Part shown: one piece after another, positions 1 through 4,782 of the stretch | Position numbering within the stretch: the first letter of the stretch is position 1 | How the letters are laid out: every line of letters begins with the position of its first letter | Assembly (NCBI GenBank): GCA_046724555.1 | Contig: JBKOWU010000057.1 | Coordinates: forward strand, 1 to 8,050 | From: JAFAQB01 sp046724555 | GTDB lineage: Archaea > Thermoproteota > Nitrososphaeria > Nitrososphaerales > Nitrososphaeraceae | Direction of reading: 5' to 3' | DNA: 8,050 nt | Notes under the pieces: model-generated | What the model saw: only the letters and a program-made list of their open reading frames with translations | What the model was told of the DNA's origin: nothing | Database searches by the model: none | Position numbers and translations under genes: made by a program

Positions 1-1
1 T

Positions 2-184
2 TTAGTCAATGCAATAGCAGATGATGGATTTGCAAATGATGTTGTAAGTGGAAATTCCCATAACCTATTGTTTTGGGATTTGTTCTTTATAACAGATTAT
101 TTAATTATGGCTTCTGCATTGTTTTGGTATAACAGATTTCACATATCAAACGAATTGAAGAAATCAAGCAGGATTAAATTATGA
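2..184 (+). CDS. C-terminal part of a hydrophobic-tailed protein, cut by the left edge
   Basis: The frame is open from base 2 through 60 codons to a TGA at 182-184, and the true start lies outside the window. The only internal ATG (107) would leave 25 residues. A hydrophobic, aromatic-rich stretch around residues 21-43 (LLFWDLFFITDYLIMASALF) could be a membrane helix or a buried helix. A short basic tail follows (ELKKSSRIK). No family recognised. It converges on the zinc-ribbon gene at 293-448, with 108 bp between the two stops and no clear hairpin terminator there. The evidence is the uninterrupted frame and protein-like composition only. Confidence 0.55.
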   Translation, partial: LVNAIADDGFANDVVSGNSHNLLFWDLFFITDYLIMASALFWYNRFHISNELKKSSRIKL

Positions 185-292
185 TTGTTACTAGACTTGT
201 CTTGCCATGTGTATTTTCACACTAGCTGCAATATGGGAAATACTTCTAGATGTGGGTCATCATAGTCAATACAGCATCGATTAACCTCTGTG

Positions 293-448
293 CTACATTT
301 TCTTCTTAACTGTACCAAAAAGTAATGTGTAGCCACAGGTAGGACATTCTTGAGACCTTAACAATGTTTTCAATCCCCTGATTGCTGTTTTGCTAAAAAG
401 TTCACTGCCGCATTCTACACAATAATATCTTAAAATGTGATTTACCAT
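293..448 (-). CDS. 51-residue C4 zinc-ribbon protein
   Basis: The reverse strand reads from ATG (448) through 51 codons to TAG (293-295). The protein carries two zinc knuckles, C10-VE-C13-G and C35-PT-C38-G, about 21 residues apart. That is the spacing of a small rubredoxin-like or zinc-ribbon fold that binds one Zn(II) through four cysteines. The linker (KTAIRGLKTLLRSQ) is basic and the C-terminus ends in KKKM, so nucleic-acid or protein contact is possible, but the function is unknown. An in-frame TGA lies a few codons upstream, supporting the ATG start. It is divergent from the C2H2 gene at 604, so 449-603 probably holds both promoters. It is too short for common ORF cut-offs and easily missed. 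Confidence 0.75.
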   Translation of the reverse strand: MVNHILRYYCVECGSELFSKTAIRGLKTLLRSQECPTCGYTLLFGTVKKKM

Positions 449-603
449 GAGAAATCTCAATCATAAATAGCAGCTAATAAACTTGCTATAAGACAAATGT
501 CGTCAGGTTTACAACATGTATTTTCATAAGTTGATTATTTAAGCATGGTTGAGAATATACTCTAAGGACTTTGATTGAACAGTATAAACACGAGATTAGT
601 ATC

Positions 604-798
604 ATGTCTTTGCAAAATGTCACCTCACCTAATAACAAGAAGATAGATAAAATACATAGTCAAGACCAACAAAACAATAATAATAACAATAATACAATTC
701 CTATTAGGCTGATTGCATACATTAAATGCCGATATTGCGATTCAGAATTTAATACAGAGGAAGAAAAGAATGAACATGAATTAGAGCAGCATATATAA
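604..798 (+). CDS. Small C2H2 zinc-finger protein
   Basis: A 64-residue protein with a disordered, polar N-terminal half, including a run of seven asparagines at residues 24-30, and one C-terminal classical finger. Zinc ligands C42, C45, H58 and H63 give C-x2-C-x12-H-x4-H, the TFIIIA-type spacing. Single-finger archaeal proteins of this kind are known and usually unassigned; one finger alone rarely gives sequence-specific DNA binding, so protein contact or dimerisation is as likely. The frame extends upstream to a TTG at 571, but ATG 604 is preferred. An AT-rich box (TTATTTAAG, about 535-543) could serve as TATA element. The next gene on this strand starts 44 bp after the stop, so the two may share a transcript. 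Confidence 0.7.
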   Translation: MSLQNVTSPNNKKIDKIHSQDQQNNNNNNNTIPIRLIAYIKCRYCDSEFNTEEEKNEHELEQHI

Positions 799-842
799 GA
801 TGAAACAAGCGGTGTTGTTACTTGTTATGGAGTATATTGCAA

Positions 843-1019
843 ATGAACAATAATGATGATAAAGCTATATGTCCTATTTGTAAGAACAAATTGAAGAAAC
901 ATTCAGAATTGCAAGACAAAATATGTAATATGATTACAATAAAACAATTTGCAAATAACTGTCCAGGTTTTGATGTCCAGTTTAGACCTTTCTTTGAAAA
1001 AGGAGAGGAAGAACATTAG
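843..1019 (+). CDS. Small CPIC-type cysteine-rich protein
   Basis: 58 residues from ATG 843. A TTG at 822 would add seven residues but gives an unlikely N-terminus. One clear zinc knuckle, C10-PI-C13, is followed by a lysine-rich stretch and by C28 and C40, which could complete a four-cysteine site with unusual spacing; H20 is another possible ligand. The C-terminus is aromatic then acidic (FRPFFEKGEEEH). I do not recognise the family. It follows the C2H2 gene by 44 bp on the same strand. A TTAA tandem tract begins right after the TAG stop. Confidence 0.6.
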   Translation: MNNNDDKAICPICKNKLKKHSELQDKICNMITIKQFANNCPGFDVQFRPFFEKGEEEH

Positions 1020-1070
1020 ATTAATTAATTAATTTATTAGGAATAATCCTCTACCTAACAATCTTAAGCG

Positions 1071-1121
1071 CCTCTCTCCCTGTCCAGACCAATAGCCATT
1101 ATTTATTAACACTGCAACTTA
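1071..1121. repeat. 51-bp dispersed intergenic repeat, copy A
   Basis: This segment matches 4297-4347 in the same orientation. An identical 18-bp block (CCTCTCTCCCTGTCCAGA) is followed by seven mostly different bases, a second identical 16-bp block (CCATTATTTATTAACA), and a looser tail sharing GCAACT. Read on the reverse strand, the AT block (TGTTAATAAATAATGG) resembles an archaeal TATA element and the GC-rich block lies downstream of it. Copy A lies 52 bp past the stop of the CPIC gene, in a stretch with no intact gene. Confidence 0.75.
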
Positions 1122-1253
1122 ACATAAATGAATTACAATACATGATGCATATGATGTTTATGATATTCTCTTAAGCAATATAGTTAAAGGTTTAGGACCA
1201 TCATAGATTTACCTAGACATCCATCTTGTTGTCTTTATCGAATAAAGTCAGTA

Positions 1254-1489
1254 ATGCTAGAACAAGATTTTATGTAACAGGCAGCTATTTCAGACTCTGT
1301 AAAGGGGAAGGCAGTGGATAAAATTCAAGCTAAAATCAATCTAAAAACAGCAAGAGAAGCTCCAAAGGGACCAGTTCACAAAGAGACTATGAATTACTGT
1401 GAAAATGAAATAAGACCTTTGCTTGTGGCTATCAACATAGAGAAAATGCATGTCCAAAATGTGGCTCAAAAGCTGTAAGAGTAGGATAA
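1254..1489 (+). pseudogene. Broken zinc-ribbon gene (one in-frame stop, one frameshift)
   Basis: From ATG 1254 the frame reads seven codons (MLEQDFM), meets TAA at 1275-1277, then continues open as a helical, lysine-rich segment (SVKGKAVDKIQAKI...) ending in MNYCENE. Near 1401-1412 the protein-like reading moves to another frame, giving KTFACGYQHRENACPKCGSK and a stop at 1487-1489. Adding one base there would restore a protein of 78 residues with cysteines C-x8-C and CPKC in a zinc-ribbon arrangement. Each half looks coding and neither is complete, so a nonsense change plus a single-base deletion is the simplest reading. The frame upstream of 1254 is also open back to a TAA at 1185, so the original start is uncertain. 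A sequencing error could explain one lesion but hardly both. Confidence 0.6.
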
Positions 1490-1546
1490 TGCAGTAAAAT
1501 AAATGGCAGATAAAAGTAATGTACTTCAGTTAGCTATATGCCACGC

Positions 1547-1825
1547 CTATGAGTATTGTTTATGTACATAACACCATTTCCATGATTTATCTGGTAATGC
1601 TATCATCACGGGATGACCAGTATGCTCAAAGTGTTTTGTTGCATGAAGACCAATAGAAGAATCGCAGCATCCTACGTGACCACAAATTAAACACATACGC
1701 AATGCTACCCAATTAGTTTGTTCTTTTTCACATTCTTCACAACTAGATGTTTTAGGAGAAACTTTGCTCCCATCTATACCAGCAAAATGTTCACAGCTTT
1801 CTTTGGTTTTATTAGATAACCCCAA
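1547..1825 (-). CDS. Stand-alone UBP-type zinc-finger protein
   Basis: A 92-residue protein that is almost entirely one ZnF-UBP (zf-UBP) domain. Ligand candidates appear in family order: C11-x-H13, C29-x2-C32, C45-x2-C48-G, C53/C54, H61, H65, H68 and H71, then the closing W82-x-W84-C85-x2-H88 segment. Hallmarks are the CGHVGCCDSS turn followed by HATKHFEHTGHPV. In eukaryotic deubiquitinases and HDAC6 this domain binds the free C-terminal Gly-Gly of ubiquitin. Prokaryotic single-domain versions are widespread but their ligand is not established. The start is TTG 1825, because TAA precedes it directly in frame and no ATG lies before C11. It is divergent from the RidA-like gene with 81 bp between starts. 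Confidence 0.88.
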   Translation of the reverse strand: MGLSNKTKESCEHFAGIDGSKVSPKTSSCEECEKEQTNWVALRMCLICGHVGCCDSSIGLHATKHFEHTGHPVMIALPDKSWKWCYVHKQYS

Positions 1826-1906
1826 TTACAATCATAACCTATAGAAAATATGGATATAAAGAACTTTCACACTTAATTTTTATTAAATTATTTATAATTG
1901 ATAACG
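1826..1906. promoter_or_regulatory. Divergent promoter region between the UBP-finger and RidA-like genes
   Basis: These 81 bp separate two divergent starts and must contain both promoters. For the rightward gene, GATATAAAG (about 1853-1861) is the best TATA-like box; a start about 25 bp downstream would give a short leader. A second AT-rich block at 1877-1897 could place the start at or near the ATG and yield a leaderless mRNA. No Shine-Dalgarno site is seen for either gene. Confidence 0.4.
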
Positions 1907-2296
1907 ATGGCCTCAAGAAAGAATATTTCGACAGAAACACCATGGGAACCAATATTTGGTTATTCAAGAATAGTAAGAGTGGGACCTTATGTTTATGTGT
2001 CCGGTACAACTGCTACTGATAAATCAGGTAATATCATAGGGATAGATAATCCGTACATGCAATCTATTCAGATTATAAAAAATATCCAAACAGCTTTGCA
2101 AAAAGTGGATGCTAGTCTAAATGATGTTGTTAGAACAAGGATATACACAACTAACATTAACAATTGGGAAAAAATTGGACAAGCTCATTTAGAATTTTTC
2201 AGGGAAATCCGACCTGCATGCACTCTGGTCGAGGTAAGTCATTTGATTTCTCCGGAGATATTGGTTGAAATGGAAGCAGATGCTATAGTGACCTAA
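1907..2296 (+). CDS. RidA/YjgF/UK114-family protein lacking the canonical catalytic Arg
   Basis: A 129-residue protein, the usual RidA length, that forms trimers in the family. Motifs in order: the N-terminal strand pair VGPYVYVSGTTATD (25-38), the helix IQIIKNIQTALQKVDASLNDVV, RTRIYTTNINNWEKIG (77-91), then RPACTLVEV (102-110) and ILVEMEADAI (118-127). In E. coli RidA the imine-binding arginine (R105) lies in PARSCVEV; the aligned residue here is C105, while the glutamates near the C-terminus are kept. Canonical 2-aminoacrylate deaminase activity is therefore doubtful, and it resembles the Rid subgroups without this Arg, whose roles are varied or unknown. ATG 1907 is preferred over the in-frame TTG at 1898. 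It is divergent from the UBP-finger gene. Confidence 0.88.
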   Translation: MASRKNISTETPWEPIFGYSRIVRVGPYVYVSGTTATDKSGNIIGIDNPYMQSIQIIKNIQTALQKVDASLNDVVRTRIYTTNINNWEKIGQAHLEFFREIRPACTLVEVSHLISPEILVEMEADAIVT

Positions 2297-2333
2297 CTAC
2301 CCTGACGTGCTTAGAATAATTTAAAAATCTCGC

Positions 2334-2360
2334 TTAACTTGGTTATCTAATATTAATAAT
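2334..2360. repeat. 27-bp intergenic repeat, copy 1
   Basis: Matches 2905-2931 at 26 of 27 positions in the same orientation; the core is TTAACTTGGTTATCTAA followed by ATTAATAAT. This copy lies 38 bp after the RidA-like stop and 52 bp before the ATG at 2413, so it might contribute to that gene's promoter; otherwise its role is unknown. Confidence 0.7.
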
Positions 2361-2412
2361 ACACAGCTAACATGCCATATTTTGATCAATAAGGAAGTTG
2401 TAGTAGTATTAT

Positions 2413-2679
2413 ATGATTTGTAAAGATATATGTATACGCCACAAGGCACACAAACCGTATCGTTCTGGTCGTTATGGTAATGGACAGAAACGCTGTCAAA
2501 TATGTGAGATTTTTATAAAATGGGATGGAATATTCTGTCCTTGTTGTGGATGTAGATTAAGGATAGGACCCAGACTATTCAAACATAAAGTAAAATTGAG
2601 AATCAAGGAAAAACAAAAAGAAAAGCTGATGCAAAAAGCTCAAAATAAAAACAGTAATATCATATTGCGTTCACCATAG
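2413..2679 (+). CDS. Conserved archaeal cysteine-rich zinc protein (MICKDIC type)
   Basis: An 88-residue protein whose first 55 residues are packed with ligands and whose tail is a basic helix. The N-terminus MICKDICIRHKAHKP gives C3, C7, H10 and H13; C28-QI-C31 follows; then KWDG-x2-C42-P-C44-C45-G-C47-RLR. I recall closely similar multi-copy proteins from Nitrososphaerales with the same opening and the KWDG/CPCCG block; this is memory, not a search. The motif order suggests two zinc sites or a treble-clef-like fold. Residues 57-76 are rich in Lys and Glu (KHKVKLRIKEKQKEKLMQ), a probable surface helix or nucleic-acid-binding tail. Function unknown. The ATG follows an AT-rich leader; no ribosome binding site is visible. 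Confidence 0.82.
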   Translation: MICKDICIRHKAHKPYRSGRYGNGQKRCQICEIFIKWDGIFCPCCGCRLRIGPRLFKHKVKLRIKEKQKEKLMQKAQNKNSNIILRSP

Positions 2680-2713
2680 CAGTCCTGAAGTATAAAGTCT
2701 AATGATTTAGGAG

Positions 2714-2754
2714 AAGCAGCGGGATGATGGAAACAGAACAGTAACCCGCTGCTT
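2714..2754. other. Perfect 10-bp G+C-rich inverted repeat (hairpin)
   Basis: Left arm AAGCAGCGGG (2714-2723) and right arm CCCGCTGCTT (2745-2754) are exact complements, separated by 21 bases. Seven of ten pairs are G-C in otherwise AT-rich DNA, so the hairpin would be the most stable local structure. It starts 35 bp after the stop at 2679. No T-run follows, so it is not a typical archaeal terminator; an mRNA 3' stabiliser, a small RNA, or a protein-binding palindrome are alternatives. Confidence 0.65.
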
Positions 2755-2776
2755 GTGGATATTGTGCATCTTCTTG

Positions 2777-2896
2777 TCAATGTCTATACAGAACAGGTAG
2801 CAAAATACAAACGCTACTAAAATATTTAATAAATTTAGCAGATTTCTCAGTATTTGTTTCTATATCATATATCTTGTCATAATGAGTATAGGCCAT
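2777..2896 (-). CDS. Doubtful 39-residue ORF
   Basis: Reverse-strand ATG (2896) to TGA (2777-2779) gives 39 residues: a polar, tyrosine-rich start (MAYTHYDKIYDIET) and a hydrophobic end (FSSVCILLPVLY). The second 27-bp repeat lies directly upstream of this ATG on the same strand, which is the main reason to list it. An ORF of this length is common by chance in AT-rich DNA. No family recognised. Confidence 0.2.
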   Translation of the reverse strand: MAYTHYDKIYDIETNTEKSAKFIKYFSSVCILLPVLYRH

Positions 2897-2904
2897 AGTC
2901 TGAG

Positions 2905-2931
2905 TTAACTTGGTTATCTAAAATTAATAAT
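2905..2931. repeat. 27-bp intergenic repeat, copy 2
   Basis: Differs from 2334-2360 at one position (A for T after CTAA). It sits in the non-coding stretch between two convergent genes, where a promoter for a flanking gene is not expected. A diverged relative (about 4342-4360, CAACTCAATTTGGTAACTAG) may lie beside copy B of the 51-bp repeat, but that similarity is weak. Confidence 0.7.
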
Positions 2932-2975
2932 CCATGGGTACACCTCTATACGTACCGTCTAATAGGCAACAATCT

Positions 2976-3046
2976 GCATATATTCTCGTACTGTATAGGT
3001 CAATTGTTAGCCACGTACAATAGACATAAAAGTACGAGATATATGC
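2976..3046. other. Long near-perfect inverted repeat
   Basis: The left arm GCATATATTCTCGTACT (2976-2992) pairs with the right arm AGTACGAGATATATGC (3031-3046) over 16 bp with a single bulged base. The 38-base loop contains a CAATTG palindrome. On the reverse strand it begins 42 bp past the dehydrogenase stop, so it could form in that mRNA's 3' end. It could also be a protein-binding palindrome or the relic ends of a tiny mobile element; no target duplication was seen. Confidence 0.65.
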
Positions 3047-3060
3047 TGAACGTAAATCAT

Positions 3061-3070
3061 TAAAAATATT
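3061..3070 (-). terminator. Possible T-rich terminator of the dehydrogenase gene
   Basis: On the reverse strand AATATTTTTA occurs 18-27 bp after the dehydrogenase stop. Short T-runs act as intrinsic terminators in archaea. The 16-bp inverted repeat lies just beyond it. The run is only five T's, so this is tentative. Confidence 0.35.
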
Positions 3071-3087
3071 GTAATGCTTTCAAAACC

Positions 3088-4146
3088 TTAATGACCATTT
3101 GTTGTAAGTACTGCTCTAAATCGTACTTTACTACTCATCATTGATTCGTAGGCTTCTGATGCACGCTCGAGTGGAAAGACCTCATTTATTGACCTTATAC
3201 CAGAAAGGACACTAAAGGAAAGGGTATCTTGTGAATCAATTGACGTACCGCTAGCCCATCCCATAATTGACCTACGCCCCGATATGAATAAGCTTGGCGG
3301 CACCTGAATCATTTCATTTGAAGCACCTACTATGATAAGCTTACCATTAACAGACAAGCCAGCAAGTACCGCACTCATTGCTTTTGCACTTGGGACTGTT
3401 GCAAGAATAACCTTCGCACCTTCTATTACTTTTCCTCCATCTCCTTCTGTTTTACCATTACTAGCAAACTTCACAATCTCTTCAGATGGATTTTGAGCTT
3501 CGCTATCAATGTAATGTATTGCACCAAGTTTTCTAGCCATTTCCTCCTTGTCTTTACCTCTCCCAATAGCAATAGTCTTAAAACCCATTTTGGATGCAAA
3601 CTGAATGCCCAAATGTCCAAGTCCACCTATTCCAAGAATGGCAACAATATCGCCTACATGAGCACCGCTGTTTCGAAGAGCATTATATGTAGTAATGCCA
3701 GCACACATCATAGGTGCAGCTTCTGTATATGAAAGCTGCTTAGGAATTTCTGCTAAAGCTACTGTTGGTGCAATAATATAATCTGAATAACCACCGTCGT
3801 AGGAGATTCCTGGGACCTGTGCATACTTACACATAACAAAATCTCCACGTCTACAGGAGAAACAGTGACCACAATGACCTCCATGCCAGCCTACTGCTAC
3901 TCTCTGTCCACGCTCCCAATTGGAGACATTCTTTCCTACATCATCGATAAGACCGGCTACCTCATGTCCTGGAACTCTTGGATATTGTATGCCTGGAAAC
4001 AAAGCTTGTTTAGTAATAGAATCGCCATGGCATATGCCGCATGCTTGAACCTTAATACGGACTTGCTCTTCATTAGGTTCTGGAAGAGTATTCTTTTCTA
4101 CTACTTCAAAAGCCCCATTAGCTTTAGAAACTTGCACTGAACGCAT
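3088..4146 (-). CDS. Zinc-dependent alcohol dehydrogenase (MDR superfamily)
   Basis: A 352-residue, full-length medium-chain dehydrogenase that should interconvert an alcohol and an aldehyde with a nicotinamide cofactor in the cytosol. The catalytic-zinc set is C37 (ACGICHGD), H61-E62 (PGHEVAG) and C148 (PMMCAGITTY). The structural zinc lobe is complete: C92, C95, C98 and C106 (GHCGHCFSCRRGDFVMC). The Rossmann motif GIGGLGHLG is at 172-180. After the second strand, IAIGRGKDKEE (192-202) has Arg and Lys instead of an acidic residue, suggesting NADP(H) preference. Overall it resembles the CAD/AdhP-like group. The substrate cannot be told from sequence. ATG 4146 gives the expected N-terminus. 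Both neighbours are far away, so it is transcribed alone. Confidence 0.95.
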   Translation of the reverse strand: MRSVQVSKANGAFEVVEKNTLPEPNEEQVRIKVQACGICHGDSITKQALFPGIQYPRVPGHEVAGLIDDVGKNVSNWERGQRVAVGWHGGHCGHCFSCRRGDFVMCKYAQVPGISYDGGYSDYIIAPTVALAEIPKQLSYTEAAPMMCAGITTYNALRNSGAHVGDIVAILGIGGLGHLGIQFASKMGFKTIAIGRGKDKEEMARKLGAIHYIDSEAQNPSEEIVKFASNGKTEGDGGKVIEGAKVILATVPSAKAMSAVLAGLSVNGKLIIVGASNEMIQVPPSLFISGRRSIMGWASGTSIDSQDTLSFSVLSGIRSINEVFPLERASEAYESMMSSKVRFRAVLTTNGH

Positions 4147-4177
4147 ATGTAATTATTTTTCAGCATGCATTGTCTTT

Positions 4178-4192
4178 AATGGTTTTTAATTG
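4178..4192 (-). promoter_or_regulatory. Probable TATA element of the dehydrogenase gene
   Basis: On the reverse strand CAATTAAAAACC lies about 35-45 bp before the ATG at 4146. It is the best AT-rich box at a usable distance and would give a leader of roughly 10-20 nt. No Shine-Dalgarno site is seen before the ATG. A second AT-rich run at 4150-4160 is too close to the start to be the TATA box. Confidence 0.35.
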
Positions 4193-4221
4193 ACAACTAC
4201 TCTTGGATGAACTTGTATGGT

Positions 4222-4236
4222 TAATAATAATAATAA
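4222..4236. repeat. (TAA)5 microsatellite
   Basis: Five tandem TAA units in the upstream region of the dehydrogenase gene, about 76-90 bp before its start. Copy number could vary by slippage, but no regulatory role is shown. Confidence 0.8.
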
Positions 4237-4296
4237 ATCTCTCAAACAACAATGAATTGACTAGATTTCCCATAGCTACTAGCGTGTGTACATTTT

Positions 4297-4347
4297 CCTC
4301 TCTCCCTGTCCAGATAGATATCCATTATTTATTAACATAGCAACTCA
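4297..4347. repeat. 51-bp dispersed intergenic repeat, copy B
   Basis: Second copy of the element at 1071-1121: the same 18-bp GC-rich block, seven diverged bases, the same 16-bp AT block, and a looser tail. On the reverse strand it points toward the dehydrogenase gene, whose start is about 150 bp further on. On that strand both copies read ATGG and then in frame LDRERG (MAIGLDRERG in A, MDIYLDRERG in B), and the two copies then diverge. This may be chance carry-over of a conserved DNA or RNA element. Confidence 0.75.
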
Positions 4348-4358
4348 ATTTGGTAACT

Positions 4359-4420
4359 AGACAGAGACCCTCCATATCTTCTCTTGTATTCTCCCTGCGA
4401 TAGGAGGCATGACTCTGTCT
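4359..4420. other. G+C-rich nested hairpin, possible structured RNA
   Basis: AGACAGAG (4359-4366) pairs exactly with CTCTGTCT (4413-4420), and inside it CCTCC (4369-4373 region) can pair with GGAGG (4403-4407). The segment is visibly richer in G+C than its surroundings and abuts copy B of the 51-bp repeat. On the reverse strand a 23-codon ORF spans 4357-4428 (start MAADRVMPPIAG), so a micropeptide is an alternative. I favour a structured RNA or a regulatory element of the dehydrogenase leader, with little certainty. Confidence 0.35.
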
Positions 4421-4502
4421 GCTGCCATATACTTTTAGGGATGACAGAAAACAAAAAGCATTAGAATTTTCTTACAGATGAACCCAAAGCTAATACTATA
4501 GC

Positions 4503-4603
4503 TTATTGATATGGTTGTTGTTTCCTTTCGAATTCCTGCATTCTAGCCGTTAAAGCCAGAACATGGTTTTCTTGAATCAGTTACTCGCCTGTTCTACTGC
4601 CAT
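4503..4603 (-). pseudogene. Frameshifted copy of a coiled-coil micropeptide gene
   Basis: Reverse-strand ATG 4603 reads MAVEQASN and then hits TGA. One frame over, the reading continues as LIQENHVLALTARMQEFERK and ends at TAA 4503-4505. One added base would restore 33 residues. The second half matches the intact peptide at 7509-7604: both contain ALTARMQE, then L/F, E, R, K/R, Q. At DNA level the two share CCTGCATTCTAGC and AAAGCCA on the plus strand. The match is clearest in the peptide frame, arguing for past coding function. It is a relic, or an active copy whose start I have misjudged. Confidence 0.5.
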
Positions 4604-4782
4604 GGTCGGTCAGTCATTGTTTTTACTTCAAATAAAGTATATCTTAAAAGTTTACCCAAGGATATTATTTGCTCCTTTTTTTGTTACAAGCCGTCAACTA
4701 CTTGTTACTTATGGCAAATCATAGATGATAGTTTTGTACTTACCAAGCAAAGATTATTAGTTACAAAAATTGTTAAGAATCA

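Larger units (their letters stand above)
2680..3087. other. 408-bp stretch without an intact gene
   Basis: It lies between the end of the MICKDIC-type gene and the end of the dehydrogenase gene, so both flanking genes are transcribed into it. It contains a perfect 10-bp inverted repeat (2714-2754), a cysteine-rich reading frame just behind it, the second copy of a 27-bp repeat, a 16-bp near-perfect inverted repeat (2976-3046), and a T-rich signal on the reverse strand. No tRNA-like structure was seen. Confidence 0.6.
4147..4782. other. 636-bp stretch without an intact gene
   Basis: It lies upstream of both the dehydrogenase (-) and the CWC-family gene (+), so it contains two promoters, but it is far longer than they need. 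It also holds a (TAA)5 tract, copy B of the 51-bp repeat, a G+C-rich nested hairpin (4359-4420), a 6-bp hairpin (4487-4504, AAGCTA/TAGCTT) and a broken micropeptide gene. Nothing convincing was seen in 4604-4740 beyond a T7 run at about 4675-4681. Confidence 0.6.

Noticed and set aside
1254..1489. Programmed frameshifting or stop readthrough in the broken zinc-ribbon gene
   Set aside because: No slippery heptamer or downstream structure stands out, and two independent lesions fit decay better than two recoding events. Pyrrolysine would need TAG, but the stop is TAA.
3493..3732. 79-codon plus-strand ORF
   Set aside because: Antisense shadow of the dehydrogenase gene; its reading has no domain and the reverse strand is unambiguous.
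3865..4140. 91-codon plus-strand ORF
   Set aside because: Also antisense to the dehydrogenase N-terminal domain, including the zinc lobe; no independent support.
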